Of a DNA stretch of 16,006 nucleotides, positions 1-6,474 are shown piece after piece. The stretch's first letter is position 1. The number at the start of each line of letters is the position of its first letter. Where the stretch lies: NCBI GenBank assembly GCA_030624945.1, contig JAUXJB010000010.1, positions 1 to 16,006 on the forward strand, in the 5' to 3' direction. The position numbers were made by a program, and so were the translations under genes. The stretch comes from Deltaproteobacteria bacterium (lineage in GTDB: Bacteria > Myxococcota_A > UBA9160 > SZUA-336). The notes beneath the pieces are model-generated. The model made no database searches. It was given only the letters and a program-made list of their open reading frames with translations, and was not told where the DNA came from.

Positions 1-144
1 GAGCAGGGCTTTGGCGTCCAGTTCACGAAGCTGAGCCCGCGAACGCGCTCCGTCCTGGGGATGGCGATCGCGAAGCTCCGCCAGACCGAGGAAGGACGAG
101 CGCGCGTCGGGGACGACGAGGACATCACCCTGATGAAGATCTGA
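1..144 (+). CDS. PilZ-domain protein, C-terminal part (cut by window start)
   Basis: An open frame enters at base 1 and ends at TGA 142-144, giving the last 47 residues of a protein. They match the C-terminus of the next gene residue for residue over most of the length: both have GF-V-F-KLS-RTR-VLGMAIAKLR, followed by an acidic tail and a short hydrophobic end (ITLMKI here, IPLLKS there). Because the downstream gene is a recognisable PilZ protein, this is very probably a tandem paralogue and a c-di-GMP receptor. The c-di-GMP-contacting motifs (RxxxR and N/DxSxxG) lie upstream of the window, so binding cannot be judged here. The preserved segment corresponds to the last beta-strand of the PilZ barrel plus the C-terminal helix. 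The next gene starts 103 bases downstream. Confidence 0.85.
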   Translation, partial: EQGFGVQFTKLSPRTRSVLGMAIAKLRQTEEGRARVGDDEDITLMKI

Positions 145-180
145 GCCGGGCGTTGCCGCGCTAAAGCCGAGCAGCCCGGC
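145..180 (+). repeat. inverted repeat after the first PilZ gene
   Basis: GCCGGGC at 145-151 is exactly complementary to GCCCGGC at 174-180, with 22 bases between. It begins directly after the stop codon of the first PilZ gene. No T-run follows, so a classical intrinsic terminator is not shown. The loop contains the CTAAAG box of the candidate promoter for the next gene, so the arms might instead bracket promoter DNA. Could be chance in GC-rich sequence. Confidence 0.3.
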
Positions 181-189
181 ATCCGATCC
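161..189 (+). promoter_or_regulatory. candidate sigma-28 (FliA-type) promoter for the second PilZ gene
   Basis: CTAAAG at 161-166, 16 bases, then CCGATCC at 183-189. The E. coli FliA consensus is TAAAG-N15-CCGATAA; here the spacer is one base longer, but it is identical to that of the flagellin promoter candidate at 14196-14225. TAAA is very rare in this GC-rich window, and every CTAAAG I found has CCGA at this distance. A start near 196 would leave a leader of about 50 bases before the ATG at 248. The pattern is seen directly; its use by sigma-28 is inferred. Confidence 0.5.
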
Positions 190-247
190 CCAGCCCGGAG
201 TCCCTCGCCACCTCGGTGGAGTCCGATCTCCGTGGGAAAGATCTCGC

Positions 248-649
248 ATGACCCAGCCCTCGGATCGAAAGAAGCTTCGCGCGACGGTTCGCTTTCAAGT
301 GGCCTACGTCGTCCGTGGACGGAGGGGTGAGACGGAGAGCGGTCGACCCGCCGCGCTGGAGGGGACCGGCAGGATCCGGAACATCTCGAGGGGCGGCGCG
401 CTGATCGACGAGGCCGATCAGCGGCTCGAGCCCGGCGCCCAGATCAAGCTCCGCTTCTCCTTCCTCGAAGACTCCATTCCCGTGGAGGTCCCGGCAGAGG
501 TCACTCGCGAGACCGAGACGGGCTTTGCCGTGGAGTTCAAGAAGCTCTCCCACCGGACCCGCGCCGTCCTGGGCATGGCCATCGCCAAGCTCAGGGCCAA
601 CGAGGACGAGGGCCCGGACGACGGCGACATCCCCTTGCTCAAGTCCTGA
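248..649 (+). CDS. PilZ-domain c-di-GMP receptor protein
   Basis: This 133-residue protein is a stand-alone PilZ domain, a cytoplasmic receptor for cyclic di-GMP that passes the signal to a partner such as flagellar, export or transcription machinery. Both binding motifs are present: RxxxR at R7-R11 near the N-terminus and NxSxGG at N45/S47/G49-G50. The beta-barrel continues to about residue 97, and the C-terminal helix (about 100-117) ends in an acidic tail. Length is normal for a single-domain PilZ protein. The start is ATG 248; the upstream Shine-Dalgarno is weak (GGGAAAG, 234-240). The preceding truncated gene encodes a close paralogue, so this is a tandem duplication. A FliA-like promoter lies in the gap, suggesting expression with flagellar genes. 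The stop lies 13 bases from the stop of the convergent PAC2 gene. The domain is certain; its partner is unknown. Confidence 0.9.
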   Translation: MTQPSDRKKLRATVRFQVAYVVRGRRGETESGRPAALEGTGRIRNISRGGALIDEADQRLEPGAQIKLRFSFLEDSIPVEVPAEVTRETETGFAVEFKKLSHRTRAVLGMAIAKLRANEDEGPDDGDIPLLKS

Positions 650-662
650 GGGGGAGCGGGGG

Positions 663-1445
663 CTACTGCGAGAACGCCCGCCGCTTCAGCTCGCGCACGT
701 ACGCGCTGAGCTGGGGATCGTTGGCGATCATCTCCGACACCGTCTGATCGAACTCCGCCGCCTGCTTCTCCAGCGGGGACAGGTCCATCGGAAAGTGCGT
801 GATCGCCTCCACCTTCTGCAGCAGAGCCAGCGAGGCTCGCGTGTATGGCGTCTGCGAGACGTAGTGCGGGAGGCGAGCCCAGAGACTCACGGTCTCGACC
901 CCCGCCCCCTGGAACGCCGCGCCCAGCACACCGACGATGCCGGTCGGCCCCTCGTAGGTAGAGCGGTCGAGGCCGAGCTCCTTCTGCAGCTCGGGATCTG
1001 CGGCAAACCCGCTGACCTGAACGGGCTGGGAGTAGATCACCTCGTCGAGCAGGGCGCCGAGCAGGATGACTCTCCGAACGCCCGTGCGCTCGACGAACTC
1101 GAGCATCGCGCGGGTATACGCCTTCCACCGGAGATGTGGCTCCACTCCGAGGCCCACGAGCAGGTCGAAAGACTGGCTTTCGAGCTCGATGGAGAAGAAC
1201 TCGAGATTCGGCCAGCGGATCTTGCGCGCGCCTCCTTCGCCCTGGCGTACCTGCGGCCGCACCACGGTGAAGTCGAGAAACTCCTCGGAGTCGATGTAGG
1301 CGTAGTTCCGGGCGGAGTAGGCCTCGAGCAGGAACCTGCCCGCCGTCGTCGCGGCGTCGCCGCCATCGTTCCAGCCGGCATAGCAGAGCACGAGAACCGG
1401 GTCCCGCAGCTGCCGCTCCGCGAAGTAGTGAACAGGTGTCTCCAC
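663..1445 (-). CDS. PAC2-family protein
   Basis: About 260 residues matching the PAC2 (proteasome assembly chaperone 2-like) family, which bacterial annotations often mislabel as ATP-grasp. The family signature near the N-terminus is clear: RDPVLVLCYAGWNDGGDAAT is followed by a helix, and later come strand-loop segments such as RRVILLGALLDEV and the typical GPTGIVGVLG glycine-rich stretch. Bacterial members have no established function. I chose GTG 1445 because the protein then begins a few residues before the conserved core, as relatives do. An in-frame GTG at 1547 would add 34 poorly structured residues and overlap the upstream GGDEF gene by 35 bases. Neither start has a strong Shine-Dalgarno. 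It is the last gene of the minus-strand run SLC13-Hpt-REC/GGDEF-PAC2, 67 bases after the GGDEF stop, and may be co-transcribed. Confidence 0.85.
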   Translation of the reverse strand: METPVHYFAERQLRDPVLVLCYAGWNDGGDAATTAGRFLLEAYSARNYAYIDSEEFLDFTVVRPQVRQGEGGARKIRWPNLEFFSIELESQSFDLLVGLGVEPHLRWKAYTRAMLEFVERTGVRRVILLGALLDEVIYSQPVQVSGFAADPELQKELGLDRSTYEGPTGIVGVLGAAFQGAGVETVSLWARLPHYVSQTPYTRASLALLQKVEAITHFPMDLSPLEKQAAEFDQTVSEMIANDPQLSAYVRELKRRAFSQ

Positions 1446-1512
1446 GCCGGGAAAGGTGGCACGCCCACTCGCTTTCGGCCACCCCCGCCGTGACGGAGCG
1501 CTCTGCGAGAGG

Positions 1513-2496
1513 CTAGAAAGCGCCCGGAATCCGCACGAGTTCGCCACGACGGAACAAGTGTACGCAGTTCCGCCCCGCCTCCTTCGAGGCGTAGAGCGCC
1601 AGATCCGCGGCCTGGAGCATGGCCTCCGGGGAGAGCTCCCCCTCGACGTCCTCGGTACAGGCCACTCCGAAGCTCGCCGTGACGCGGACGACCTCGTTGC
1701 GGGCCTCGTAGAGTCGACTCTCCGTCGACGCCCGCAGGCGCTCGGAGACGTAGATGGCCGACTTCAGATTGGTGCCCGTGAGCAGGACCCCGAACTCCTC
1801 GCCCCCGTAGCGCGCGACGATGTCGGAGCGACGTGCGCTCGCACTCAAGCTCTCCGCAATACCCTGCAAGACGATGTCGCCGAACAGGTGACCGTGCGTA
1901 TCGTTGATCCGCTTGAAGTTGTCGACATCCGCCATCACGACGGTCAGCGGCCGGCCGTAGCGTTCCGAGACGTTGAGCTCGGCCTCGAGTCGCCGGTCGA
2001 GGTAGGCACGGTTCCACAGGCCCGTGAGCCCGTCGAGAAACGACTGTTGCTCGAGCATGTCCTGCAGCCGCTTGGTACGCAGCGCGGCGCGAACGCGCGC
2101 GCGCAGCTCGACCTCGTCGAAGGGCTTCGTCACGTAGTCCACCGCGCCGAGATCCAGCCCCCGAACCTTGGACTCGGTGTCCGTATCTCCCGTCAGAAAG
2201 ATGATCGGGATGTTGCGCGTCGCGGCGTGCTCCTTGAGCTGCCGGCAGACCTCGAAGCCGTCGACCCTGGGAAGGCCGATGTCGAGCAGGATCAGGTCCG
2301 GCACGTCGGTGATCGCCCGCTCCAGGCCCGACTGACCGTCGAGCTCGGCCGTGACCTCCAGCCCCTCCGGTCGCAGGCGGGCCACGATGAGCTTGTGGAT
2401 CGACACGGTGTCATCGATGACGAGAACCCGCGTCGGATTTGGAACTTCGGGATTCAATCTTCCGCCGGGACCACTACGGCGCGGAGCGTCTCGCAC
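1513..2496 (-). CDS. response regulator with GGDEF output (PleD-like diguanylate cyclase)
   Basis: Up to 327 residues: an N-terminal receiver domain (about 22-140), a short linker helix (about 141-153) and a GGDEF domain (about 154-315). The receiver has the acidic pair D28/D29, phospho-acceptor D72, T102 and K124, so it should be phosphorylatable. The GGDEF domain keeps the DGLTGLWNR entry motif, metal-binding D190 and the active-site loop GGEEF at 231-235. The inhibitory I-site RxxD (R222-D225) sits five residues ahead, as in PleD and WspR. It should therefore make c-di-GMP from two GTP, activated by phosphorylation and restrained by product. The GTG at 2496 overlaps the Hpt gene by 43 bases. 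An in-frame TTG at 2457, overlapping the Hpt TGA by four bases, would remove 13 non-conserved residues and is equally plausible. Adjacency to an Hpt gene suggests a phosphorelay. Confidence 0.93.
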   Translation of the reverse strand: MRDAPRRSGPGGRLNPEVPNPTRVLVIDDTVSIHKLIVARLRPEGLEVTAELDGQSGLERAITDVPDLILLDIGLPRVDGFEVCRQLKEHAATRNIPIIFLTGDTDTESKVRGLDLGAVDYVTKPFDEVELRARVRAALRTKRLQDMLEQQSFLDGLTGLWNRAYLDRRLEAELNVSERYGRPLTVVMADVDNFKRINDTHGHLFGDIVLQGIAESLSASARRSDIVARYGGEEFGVLLTGTNLKSAIYVSERLRASTESRLYEARNEVVRVTASFGVACTEDVEGELSPEAMLQAADLALYASKEAGRNCVHLFRRGELVRIPGAF

Positions 2497-2765
2497 AGCG
2501 CCGCGGCGCTGTCCTTGACGACCGATTCGTCCGCGCCCTCTTTCAGGGCCTGCTCCAGGGAAGCCGCGACCTCCGTGACGGCGGTGAAGCCGTAGCCGCC
2601 GCCCGCGCCCTTGAGCTGGTGAGCCAGACGTTGGAGCTCCTCGAGGTCGCCGTCGCGCAGGTGATTCTCCAACGACTCGGCCCGACCGGGCAGCTCCGCG
2701 GCGAACTCCCGCACGATCTCGAGCATGTCGGGATCGTCTTCGTAGATGCTTCGAATGGGATCCAT
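2454..2765 (-). CDS. histidine phosphotransfer (Hpt) domain protein
   Basis: A 103-residue, single-domain Hpt protein. Hpt proteins relay phosphoryl groups between receiver domains through a histidine on a four-helix bundle. The motif HQLKGAGGGYGF is present with the phospho-accepting histidine at H49, followed by a helix with the expected spacing (VTEVAASLEQAL). The start is ATG 2765, preceded by a purine-rich Shine-Dalgarno (AGGGGGAGG, 2775-2767 on the minus strand). The frame stays open upstream to 2969, but that part is low-complexity, lies over the SLC13 gene end and is not Hpt-like. Its stop overlaps the start of the REC-GGDEF gene, so translational coupling and a functional Hpt-to-receiver pair are likely. 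No sensor kinase is encoded nearby; the phosphate donor must come from elsewhere. Confidence 0.9.
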   Translation of the reverse strand: MDPIRSIYEDDPDMLEIVREFAAELPGRAESLENHLRDGDLEELQRLAHQLKGAGGGYGFTAVTEVAASLEQALKEGADESVVKDSAAALCETLRAVVVPAED

Positions 2766-2837
2766 GCCTCCCCCTCGCTCGCGCGGGTCGGCCCGCAACG
2801 GCGTTCGCTGCCCATCCCCATCGGCAGGGCAGTCGAT

Positions 2838-2850
2838 CCGGTTGAACCGG
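2838..2850. repeat. 13-base palindrome upstream of the Hpt gene
   Basis: CCGGTT-G-AACCGG is a perfect inverted repeat in the 136-base gap between the SLC13 stop (2902) and the Hpt start (2765). It could be a small operator or a short hairpin in a read-through transcript. Nothing else recognisable is in this gap; no T-run follows on either strand. Function unproven. Confidence 0.3.
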
Positions 2851-2901
2851 AGAAGCAGGTTCCCTTTGGGATCCGGGGCCTTGGAGGCCGAACTGTACGC
2901 T

Positions 2902-4662
2902 CTAGAAGCTCCAGACCAGGGGGATGGTGACGAGGGCGATCGTGGCGAGAATGAGCTGCAATGGCGCACCTATGCGCAGGAAGTCGCTGAAGCGGTACCC
3001 CCCTGGGCCGTAGACCATCAGGTTCGTCTGGTACCCGAGCGGGGTCGCGAGCGAGAGGGATGCGGCCACCGCTACCGCGATCGCGAACGGTCGCGGATCG
3101 ACGTCCATCTGGAGAGCAGCGGCGATGCCGATGGGGAACACCAACGCAGCGGCGGCGTTGTTGCTGATGACCTCGGTGAGCAGCATGGTGGTGAGGTAGA
3201 CGGCGCCCAGCACGCCGATCGGCCCGAGACCCCGACCGACCTCGACCAGCATATCGGCGATGGCGGCGGCGACGCCGCTCTTCTCGAGCGCTCGGGCCAG
3301 ACCGAGCGACGCCCCGATCACGGCGAGCACCGAGAAGTCGATCGCACCCCGGGCGTCGCCGGGCGGAATGCAGCGGACGACCACGGCTGCGGCCGCACCC
3401 GCCAAGGCGGCGAGCACCACCGGCACGAGCCCGCTCGCAGCCAGCAGTACCACGGACGCGAGGATCAGGGACGCCCAGCCCGAGCGGTTGTACATGGGGG
3501 GCAGGCTGCCCTCCACCTCGCTCACGAGGTAGAAGTCCGTGGAGTTCCGGAAGCTGCGCGCGAACCCGACGGGCGCCTCGATCAGGAGCACGTCACCGGG
3601 TCGCGGGACGATATCACCGATCTTGCTCTCCACGCGCTCCCCGTGGCGGTGCACGGCGATCACCGCGGCGTTGTAGCGACCGCGGAAGCCCGAATCGCGA
3701 ATGCTCTGCCCGACGAGCGGGGAGCCGTCCGCCACCACGGCCTCGTGCAGGCTCCAGAGCTGGTCGCCGCGCGGCGGTCCATCCTCGTCCGGGCTCACCA
3801 GGCCGCGGAACTTCTTGAGATCGACGATCGTGTCGACCACACCCGCGAACGTCAGTCGGTCGCCCCGCGCCAGGCGCTCGCCCGGCCCCACGGGGGAGAT
3901 GGTGCCGGAGACGCGATCGATCCGGACCAGGAAGAGACCCGGCAGGTGGCGCAGTCCCGCGCCCTCGATGGTCTGCCCGATCAGGGGCGAGGGCTCGGTG
4001 AGCTCGAGCTCGACCAGATAGCGGCGCTCCTGCTCTCCGACCTGGCTCAGCACGTCGACGCGCTCGGGCAGCAGGCGCGGCCCCACCAGCGTGACCACGG
4101 CAATGGTCACGAGCGCGCATGGGACCCCGACCCAGGAGAGCTCGAACATGCCGAGCCCGTCCATTCCGCGGCCCTCCATGAGACCGTTCACGACCAGGTT
4201 GGTCGAGGTTCCGATCAGCGTGCAGACCCCCCCCGCCACGGCCGCGTAGGAGAGCGGGATCAGCAGCTTGGAGGGCGAGACCTGCATGCGCTTCGCCCAG
4301 CCCACCGTCATGGGCAGCAGGACCGCGACGATGGGAGTGTTGTTGAGAAAGGCGGAGGCCAGCGTCGCTGTACCGGTCAGCCGCAAGAGCGCAGCTTTGA
4401 GATTGCCGGCGACGCCGAACACGCGCCGCGAGATGCCCTCGAGCGCGCCCGTGTAGCGCACCGCTCCCGCCACGATGAAGAGGGCGAGAACCGTGAAGAC
4501 GGTCGGGCTCGCGAAACCGCCGAGCGCTTCCTGGGGCTCCAGGACGCCCGTCAGCATCAGCAACACCAGCGCGCCGAAGACGAGCGTATCCGGGCTGAGC
4601 CGCTCCTGGAGCAGCCCGACGATCATCAACCCCAGGATCGAGATTGTCAGCCAGAATTCCAT
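2902..4662 (-). CDS. SLC13/DASS-family permease with two RCK_C (TrkA-C) domains
   Basis: A 586-residue inner-membrane permease of the divalent anion:Na+ symporter superfamily (sulfate, dicarboxylate or similar anions). Two hydrophobic halves, about 1-195 and 395-586, flank a soluble middle. The middle carries two TrkA-C/RCK_C modules, about 213-287 and 301-381, each with a (S)PLxGQ(T/S)I motif (225-232 and 314-321). Each half has the asparagine-rich reentrant motif and its downstream partner: NNTP 107-110 with TSTN 152-155, and SNNAA 500-504 with YQTN 544-547. Length and order are typical of RCK_C-bearing members; the RCK_C domains are thought to bind regulatory ligands. The substrate cannot be read from sequence. 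The start is ATG 4662 with a poor Shine-Dalgarno; a strong hairpin lies 19 bases upstream. It is divergent from the plus-strand gene at 4789 and first in the minus-strand run. Confidence 0.92.
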   Translation of the reverse strand: MEFWLTISILGLMIVGLLQERLSPDTLVFGALVLLMLTGVLEPQEALGGFASPTVFTVLALFIVAGAVRYTGALEGISRRVFGVAGNLKAALLRLTGTATLASAFLNNTPIVAVLLPMTVGWAKRMQVSPSKLLIPLSYAAVAGGVCTLIGTSTNLVVNGLMEGRGMDGLGMFELSWVGVPCALVTIAVVTLVGPRLLPERVDVLSQVGEQERRYLVELELTEPSPLIGQTIEGAGLRHLPGLFLVRIDRVSGTISPVGPGERLARGDRLTFAGVVDTIVDLKKFRGLVSPDEDGPPRGDQLWSLHEAVVADGSPLVGQSIRDSGFRGRYNAAVIAVHRHGERVESKIGDIVPRPGDVLLIEAPVGFARSFRNSTDFYLVSEVEGSLPPMYNRSGWASLILASVVLLAASGLVPVVLAALAGAAAAVVVRCIPPGDARGAIDFSVLAVIGASLGLARALEKSGVAAAIADMLVEVGRGLGPIGVLGAVYLTTMLLTEVISNNAAAALVFPIGIAAALQMDVDPRPFAIAVAVAASLSLATPLGYQTNLMVYGPGGYRFSDFLRIGAPLQLILATIALVTIPLVWSF

Positions 4663-4680
4663 CGCAGCCCGCGCCCGTCG

Positions 4681-4699
4681 CGCGCTCGATCCGAGCGCG
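4681..4699 (-). promoter_or_regulatory. 8-bp perfect hairpin or operator in the SLC13 leader
   Basis: CGCGCTCG-ATC-CGAGCGCG forms a perfect 8-base-pair stem with a 3-base loop, 19 bases upstream of the SLC13 start codon, inside the 126-base divergent promoter region (4663-4788). On the minus-strand mRNA it would sit just ahead of the ribosome-binding region. As DNA it is an almost perfect palindrome suitable for a dimeric regulator. A shorter hairpin, GCGCC-GGCA-GGCGC, follows at 4722-4735. No clear -35/-10 boxes are visible. Confidence 0.4.
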
Positions 4700-4788
4700 A
4701 AAGTCCCAGGCTAACAGGTTGGCGCCGGCAGGCGCGACGACCTCTCCGGGCGATACCCCAGCCCGAAACGATTTCCTAAGCTTCCGCA

Positions 4789-5259
4789 ATGCGATCCAAC
4801 GACATCTTCGCCCGGATGACGCCCGCGGAAGCGCTGGGGTTTCTGGAGGAGATCCGCGAGCAAGCTCCGGACGTCGCGCGGATCGCGCTCTCGGCGGCGT
4901 CCCAAGCCTTCAAGCTGCGACCCCAGTTCCTGCGACGTCAGCCGCGAGCGCGCCAGGCAGAGTGGATGCGCAAGGCCCTCGGGCGGGCGATGATGGCCTC
5001 TGCCGCGGAAGAGGTGCTGGCGGAGTACTTCCTCGAGCACAAGAACGGTTTGCTGACCGAGCTGCTCGACGCGCTCGGAGTCGGCCACGAAGAAGGCCGA
5101 CTCACCGACGCGAGCCCCGAGTGCCCGAAGCCCGAGACCCTGGATCGGGTACTGAAGAAGTTCCGCGCGGGGCAGGACAGCGAGCGGCGCGAGCTCTTGC
5201 TGCGCGCCTTCGCCGCGCAGACGTCGATCGACTGGCCGGACCTCGAGGCCAGACTGTAG
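4789..5259 (+). CDS. helical protein of unknown function
   Basis: 156 residues that I do not recognise. It has no signal peptide and no membrane segment, and is rich in Ala, Leu, Glu and Arg with predicted helices throughout. The basic centre (about 41-63, several Arg and Gln) is followed by a helical stretch (about 65-95), a short loop with two Cys/Pro-type turns near 105-112, and a last helical part ending in DWPDLEARL. Codon use matches the neighbours, which argues for a real gene. The start is ATG 4789, without a strong Shine-Dalgarno. It leads a tight plus-strand unit: the SDR gene follows after 17 bases and the deoxyribosyltransferase-like gene one base after that, so the three are probably co-transcribed from the divergent promoter region shared with SLC13. 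Confidence 0.75.
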   Translation: MRSNDIFARMTPAEALGFLEEIREQAPDVARIALSAASQAFKLRPQFLRRQPRARQAEWMRKALGRAMMASAAEEVLAEYFLEHKNGLLTELLDALGVGHEEGRLTDASPECPKPETLDRVLKKFRAGQDSERRELLLRAFAAQTSIDWPDLEARL

Positions 5260-5276
5260 GCGCTGCCGAGGACGCC

Positions 5277-6032
5277 GTGGATCTCGGGCTCAGGGACAGA
5301 TCGGTCATCGTCGCGGGCGCGAGCCGCGGCATCGGGCGCGCGATCGCGCTGGCGTTCGCCGAGGAGGGAAGCCACCTGGCGATCTGCGCGCGCAACGAGG
5401 GACCCCTGCAAGCGACCGCGGGCGAGCTGCGCGAACGCGGCGTGAAGGTCTGCGCGCGCACGGCCGACGTCTCCCATGCCCAATCCCTGGATCGGTTTCT
5501 CGAGGAGGCGAGGCAGGAGCTGGGACGGGTCGACGTGCTCGTGAACAATACCTCCGCACTCCAGCCCGCAGACGACGAGGCCAGCTGGGAAGCCAGCTTC
5601 CAGGTCGACCTGATGGCGACGGTACGCGCCTGCCGGAAGGTGGTGCCCTGGCTCGAGGAGGCGGGCGGCGGCTCGATCATCCACATCTCCTCGACCGCTG
5701 CCCTCGAAGCCGGGGCGGCGCCGGCCTACTCGGCCCTCAAGGCTGCACTCCTGAGCCATTCCAAGAACCTCGCGATCGAGCTCGCCTCGAAGAATATCCG
5801 CGTGAACACCGTCGCCCCGGGCTCGATCGAGTTCCCGGGGGGTCTCTGGGAGGCCATCGCCCGAGACGAGCCGCAGCAGTACGAGCAGATCCGCGCGTCG
5901 ATTCCGTTCGGGCGGCTGGGGACACCCGAGGAGGTCGCGAACACCGTCGTCTTCCTCGCATCGGAGCGGGCCAGCTGGATCACCGGCGCCTGCCTGCCGG
6001 TGGACGGCGGCCAGCACAAGGGGAACCTCTGA
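5277..6032 (+). CDS. short-chain dehydrogenase/reductase (SDR)
   Basis: A 251-residue classical SDR, an NAD(P)-dependent oxidoreductase resembling 3-oxoacyl-ACP reductase (FabG). The cofactor motif GASRGIG is at 14-20, the NNTS variant of NNAG at 90-93, the catalytic serine in ISST (138/139), the Y151-xxx-K155 pair, and the C-terminal TGACLPVDGG typical of FabG-like members. The fourth tetrad residue, usually Asn in a VNL motif, appears to be Asp (D111 in VDLMAT). R17 after the first glycines is compatible with NADPH preference. I chose GTG 5277 because GAGGA (5268-5272) precedes it by four bases and it fits the usual SDR N-terminus; the frame is open far upstream but overlaps the preceding gene. 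It lies between an unknown gene and a nucleoside deoxyribosyltransferase-like gene; the substrate cannot be inferred. Confidence 0.92.
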   Translation: MDLGLRDRSVIVAGASRGIGRAIALAFAEEGSHLAICARNEGPLQATAGELRERGVKVCARTADVSHAQSLDRFLEEARQELGRVDVLVNNTSALQPADDEASWEASFQVDLMATVRACRKVVPWLEEAGGGSIIHISSTAALEAGAAPAYSALKAALLSHSKNLAIELASKNIRVNTVAPGSIEFPGGLWEAIARDEPQQYEQIRASIPFGRLGTPEEVANTVVFLASERASWITGACLPVDGGQHKGNL

Positions 6033-6033
6033 C

Positions 6034-6471
6034 GTGAACCTCTATCTCGCGGGCCCTCTCTTCACACAGTCCGAGCGCCGCTGGCTGCGCCAGCTGGCGC
6101 AGCTCCTGGCCGACCCCGGGCACGGCGTGTTCCTCCCCCAGGACGACGCCCAGGCACCGCTGCTCCGGGACCCGCCCGACTTCCACGGGGCCTTCGAGCT
6201 CTGCCGCGACGCCATCGATCGCTGCGACGCCGTGGTCGCGGTGCTGGACGGTCCCGATACGGACTCGGGAACGGCCTGGGAGTGCGGCTACGCCTACGCG
6301 CGCGTCAAGCCCGTCGTCGCGGTCCGGACCGACTTCCGGGGCGGGGAGGACGCCGGCCTGAACCTGATGCTGCGCCGCTCCGCCCACGTCCTGATCGAGA
6401 TCCCGGGCACCGACGAGGAGATCACCGGCCTGGCCGAGTCGATCCTGCGCGAGCTCGACAAGCTCGCCTAG
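6034..6471 (+). CDS. nucleoside 2-deoxyribosyltransferase-like protein
   Basis: 145 residues of the nucleoside 2-deoxyribosyltransferase fold. Family enzymes exchange or hydrolyse the base of deoxynucleosides or nucleotides through a covalent glutamate. The N-terminal YLAGPLF (4-10) is the family hallmark. It is followed by an acidic stretch (CRDAIDRCDAVVAVLDGP, about 57-74) and the active-site segment DSGTAWECGYAYA (77-89), where E83 is the likely nucleophile. The later KPVVAVRTDFR strand and loop are also typical. Length is normal. The start is GTG 6034, one base after the SDR stop, with AAGGGGAA upstream, so translation is probably coupled. It converges on the small membrane-protein gene with three bases between stops. 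Whether it works in nucleotide salvage, in cofactor breakdown with the SDR, or on a signalling nucleotide is not shown. Confidence 0.88.
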   Translation: MNLYLAGPLFTQSERRWLRQLAQLLADPGHGVFLPQDDAQAPLLRDPPDFHGAFELCRDAIDRCDAVVAVLDGPDTDSGTAWECGYAYARVKPVVAVRTDFRGGEDAGLNLMLRRSAHVLIEIPGTDEEITGLAESILRELDKLA

Positions 6472-6474
6472 GGC

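Noticed and set aside
1456..1472. Second sigma-54-like sequence, TGGCAC followed by TCGC
   Set aside because: The GG and GC are one base too far apart, and it points along the antisense strand of the PAC2 gene with no plus-strand gene downstream.
2766..2969. N-terminal extension of the Hpt protein by 68 codons
   Set aside because: Ser/Pro-rich, overlaps the SLC13 end and has no domain; ATG 2765 has a strong purine-rich ribosome-binding site.
2746..4779. Open frame of 677 codons on the plus strand opposite the SLC13 gene
   Set aside because: The translation is rich in Arg, Gln, His, Asp and Pro with no domain; the minus strand encodes a clear permease. It is a GC-rich antisense shadow.
4644..5276. 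N-terminal extension of the SDR frame by 211 codons
   Set aside because: It overlaps the 4789-5259 gene in another frame, is low-complexity and precedes a proper GTG start with Shine-Dalgarno at 5277.
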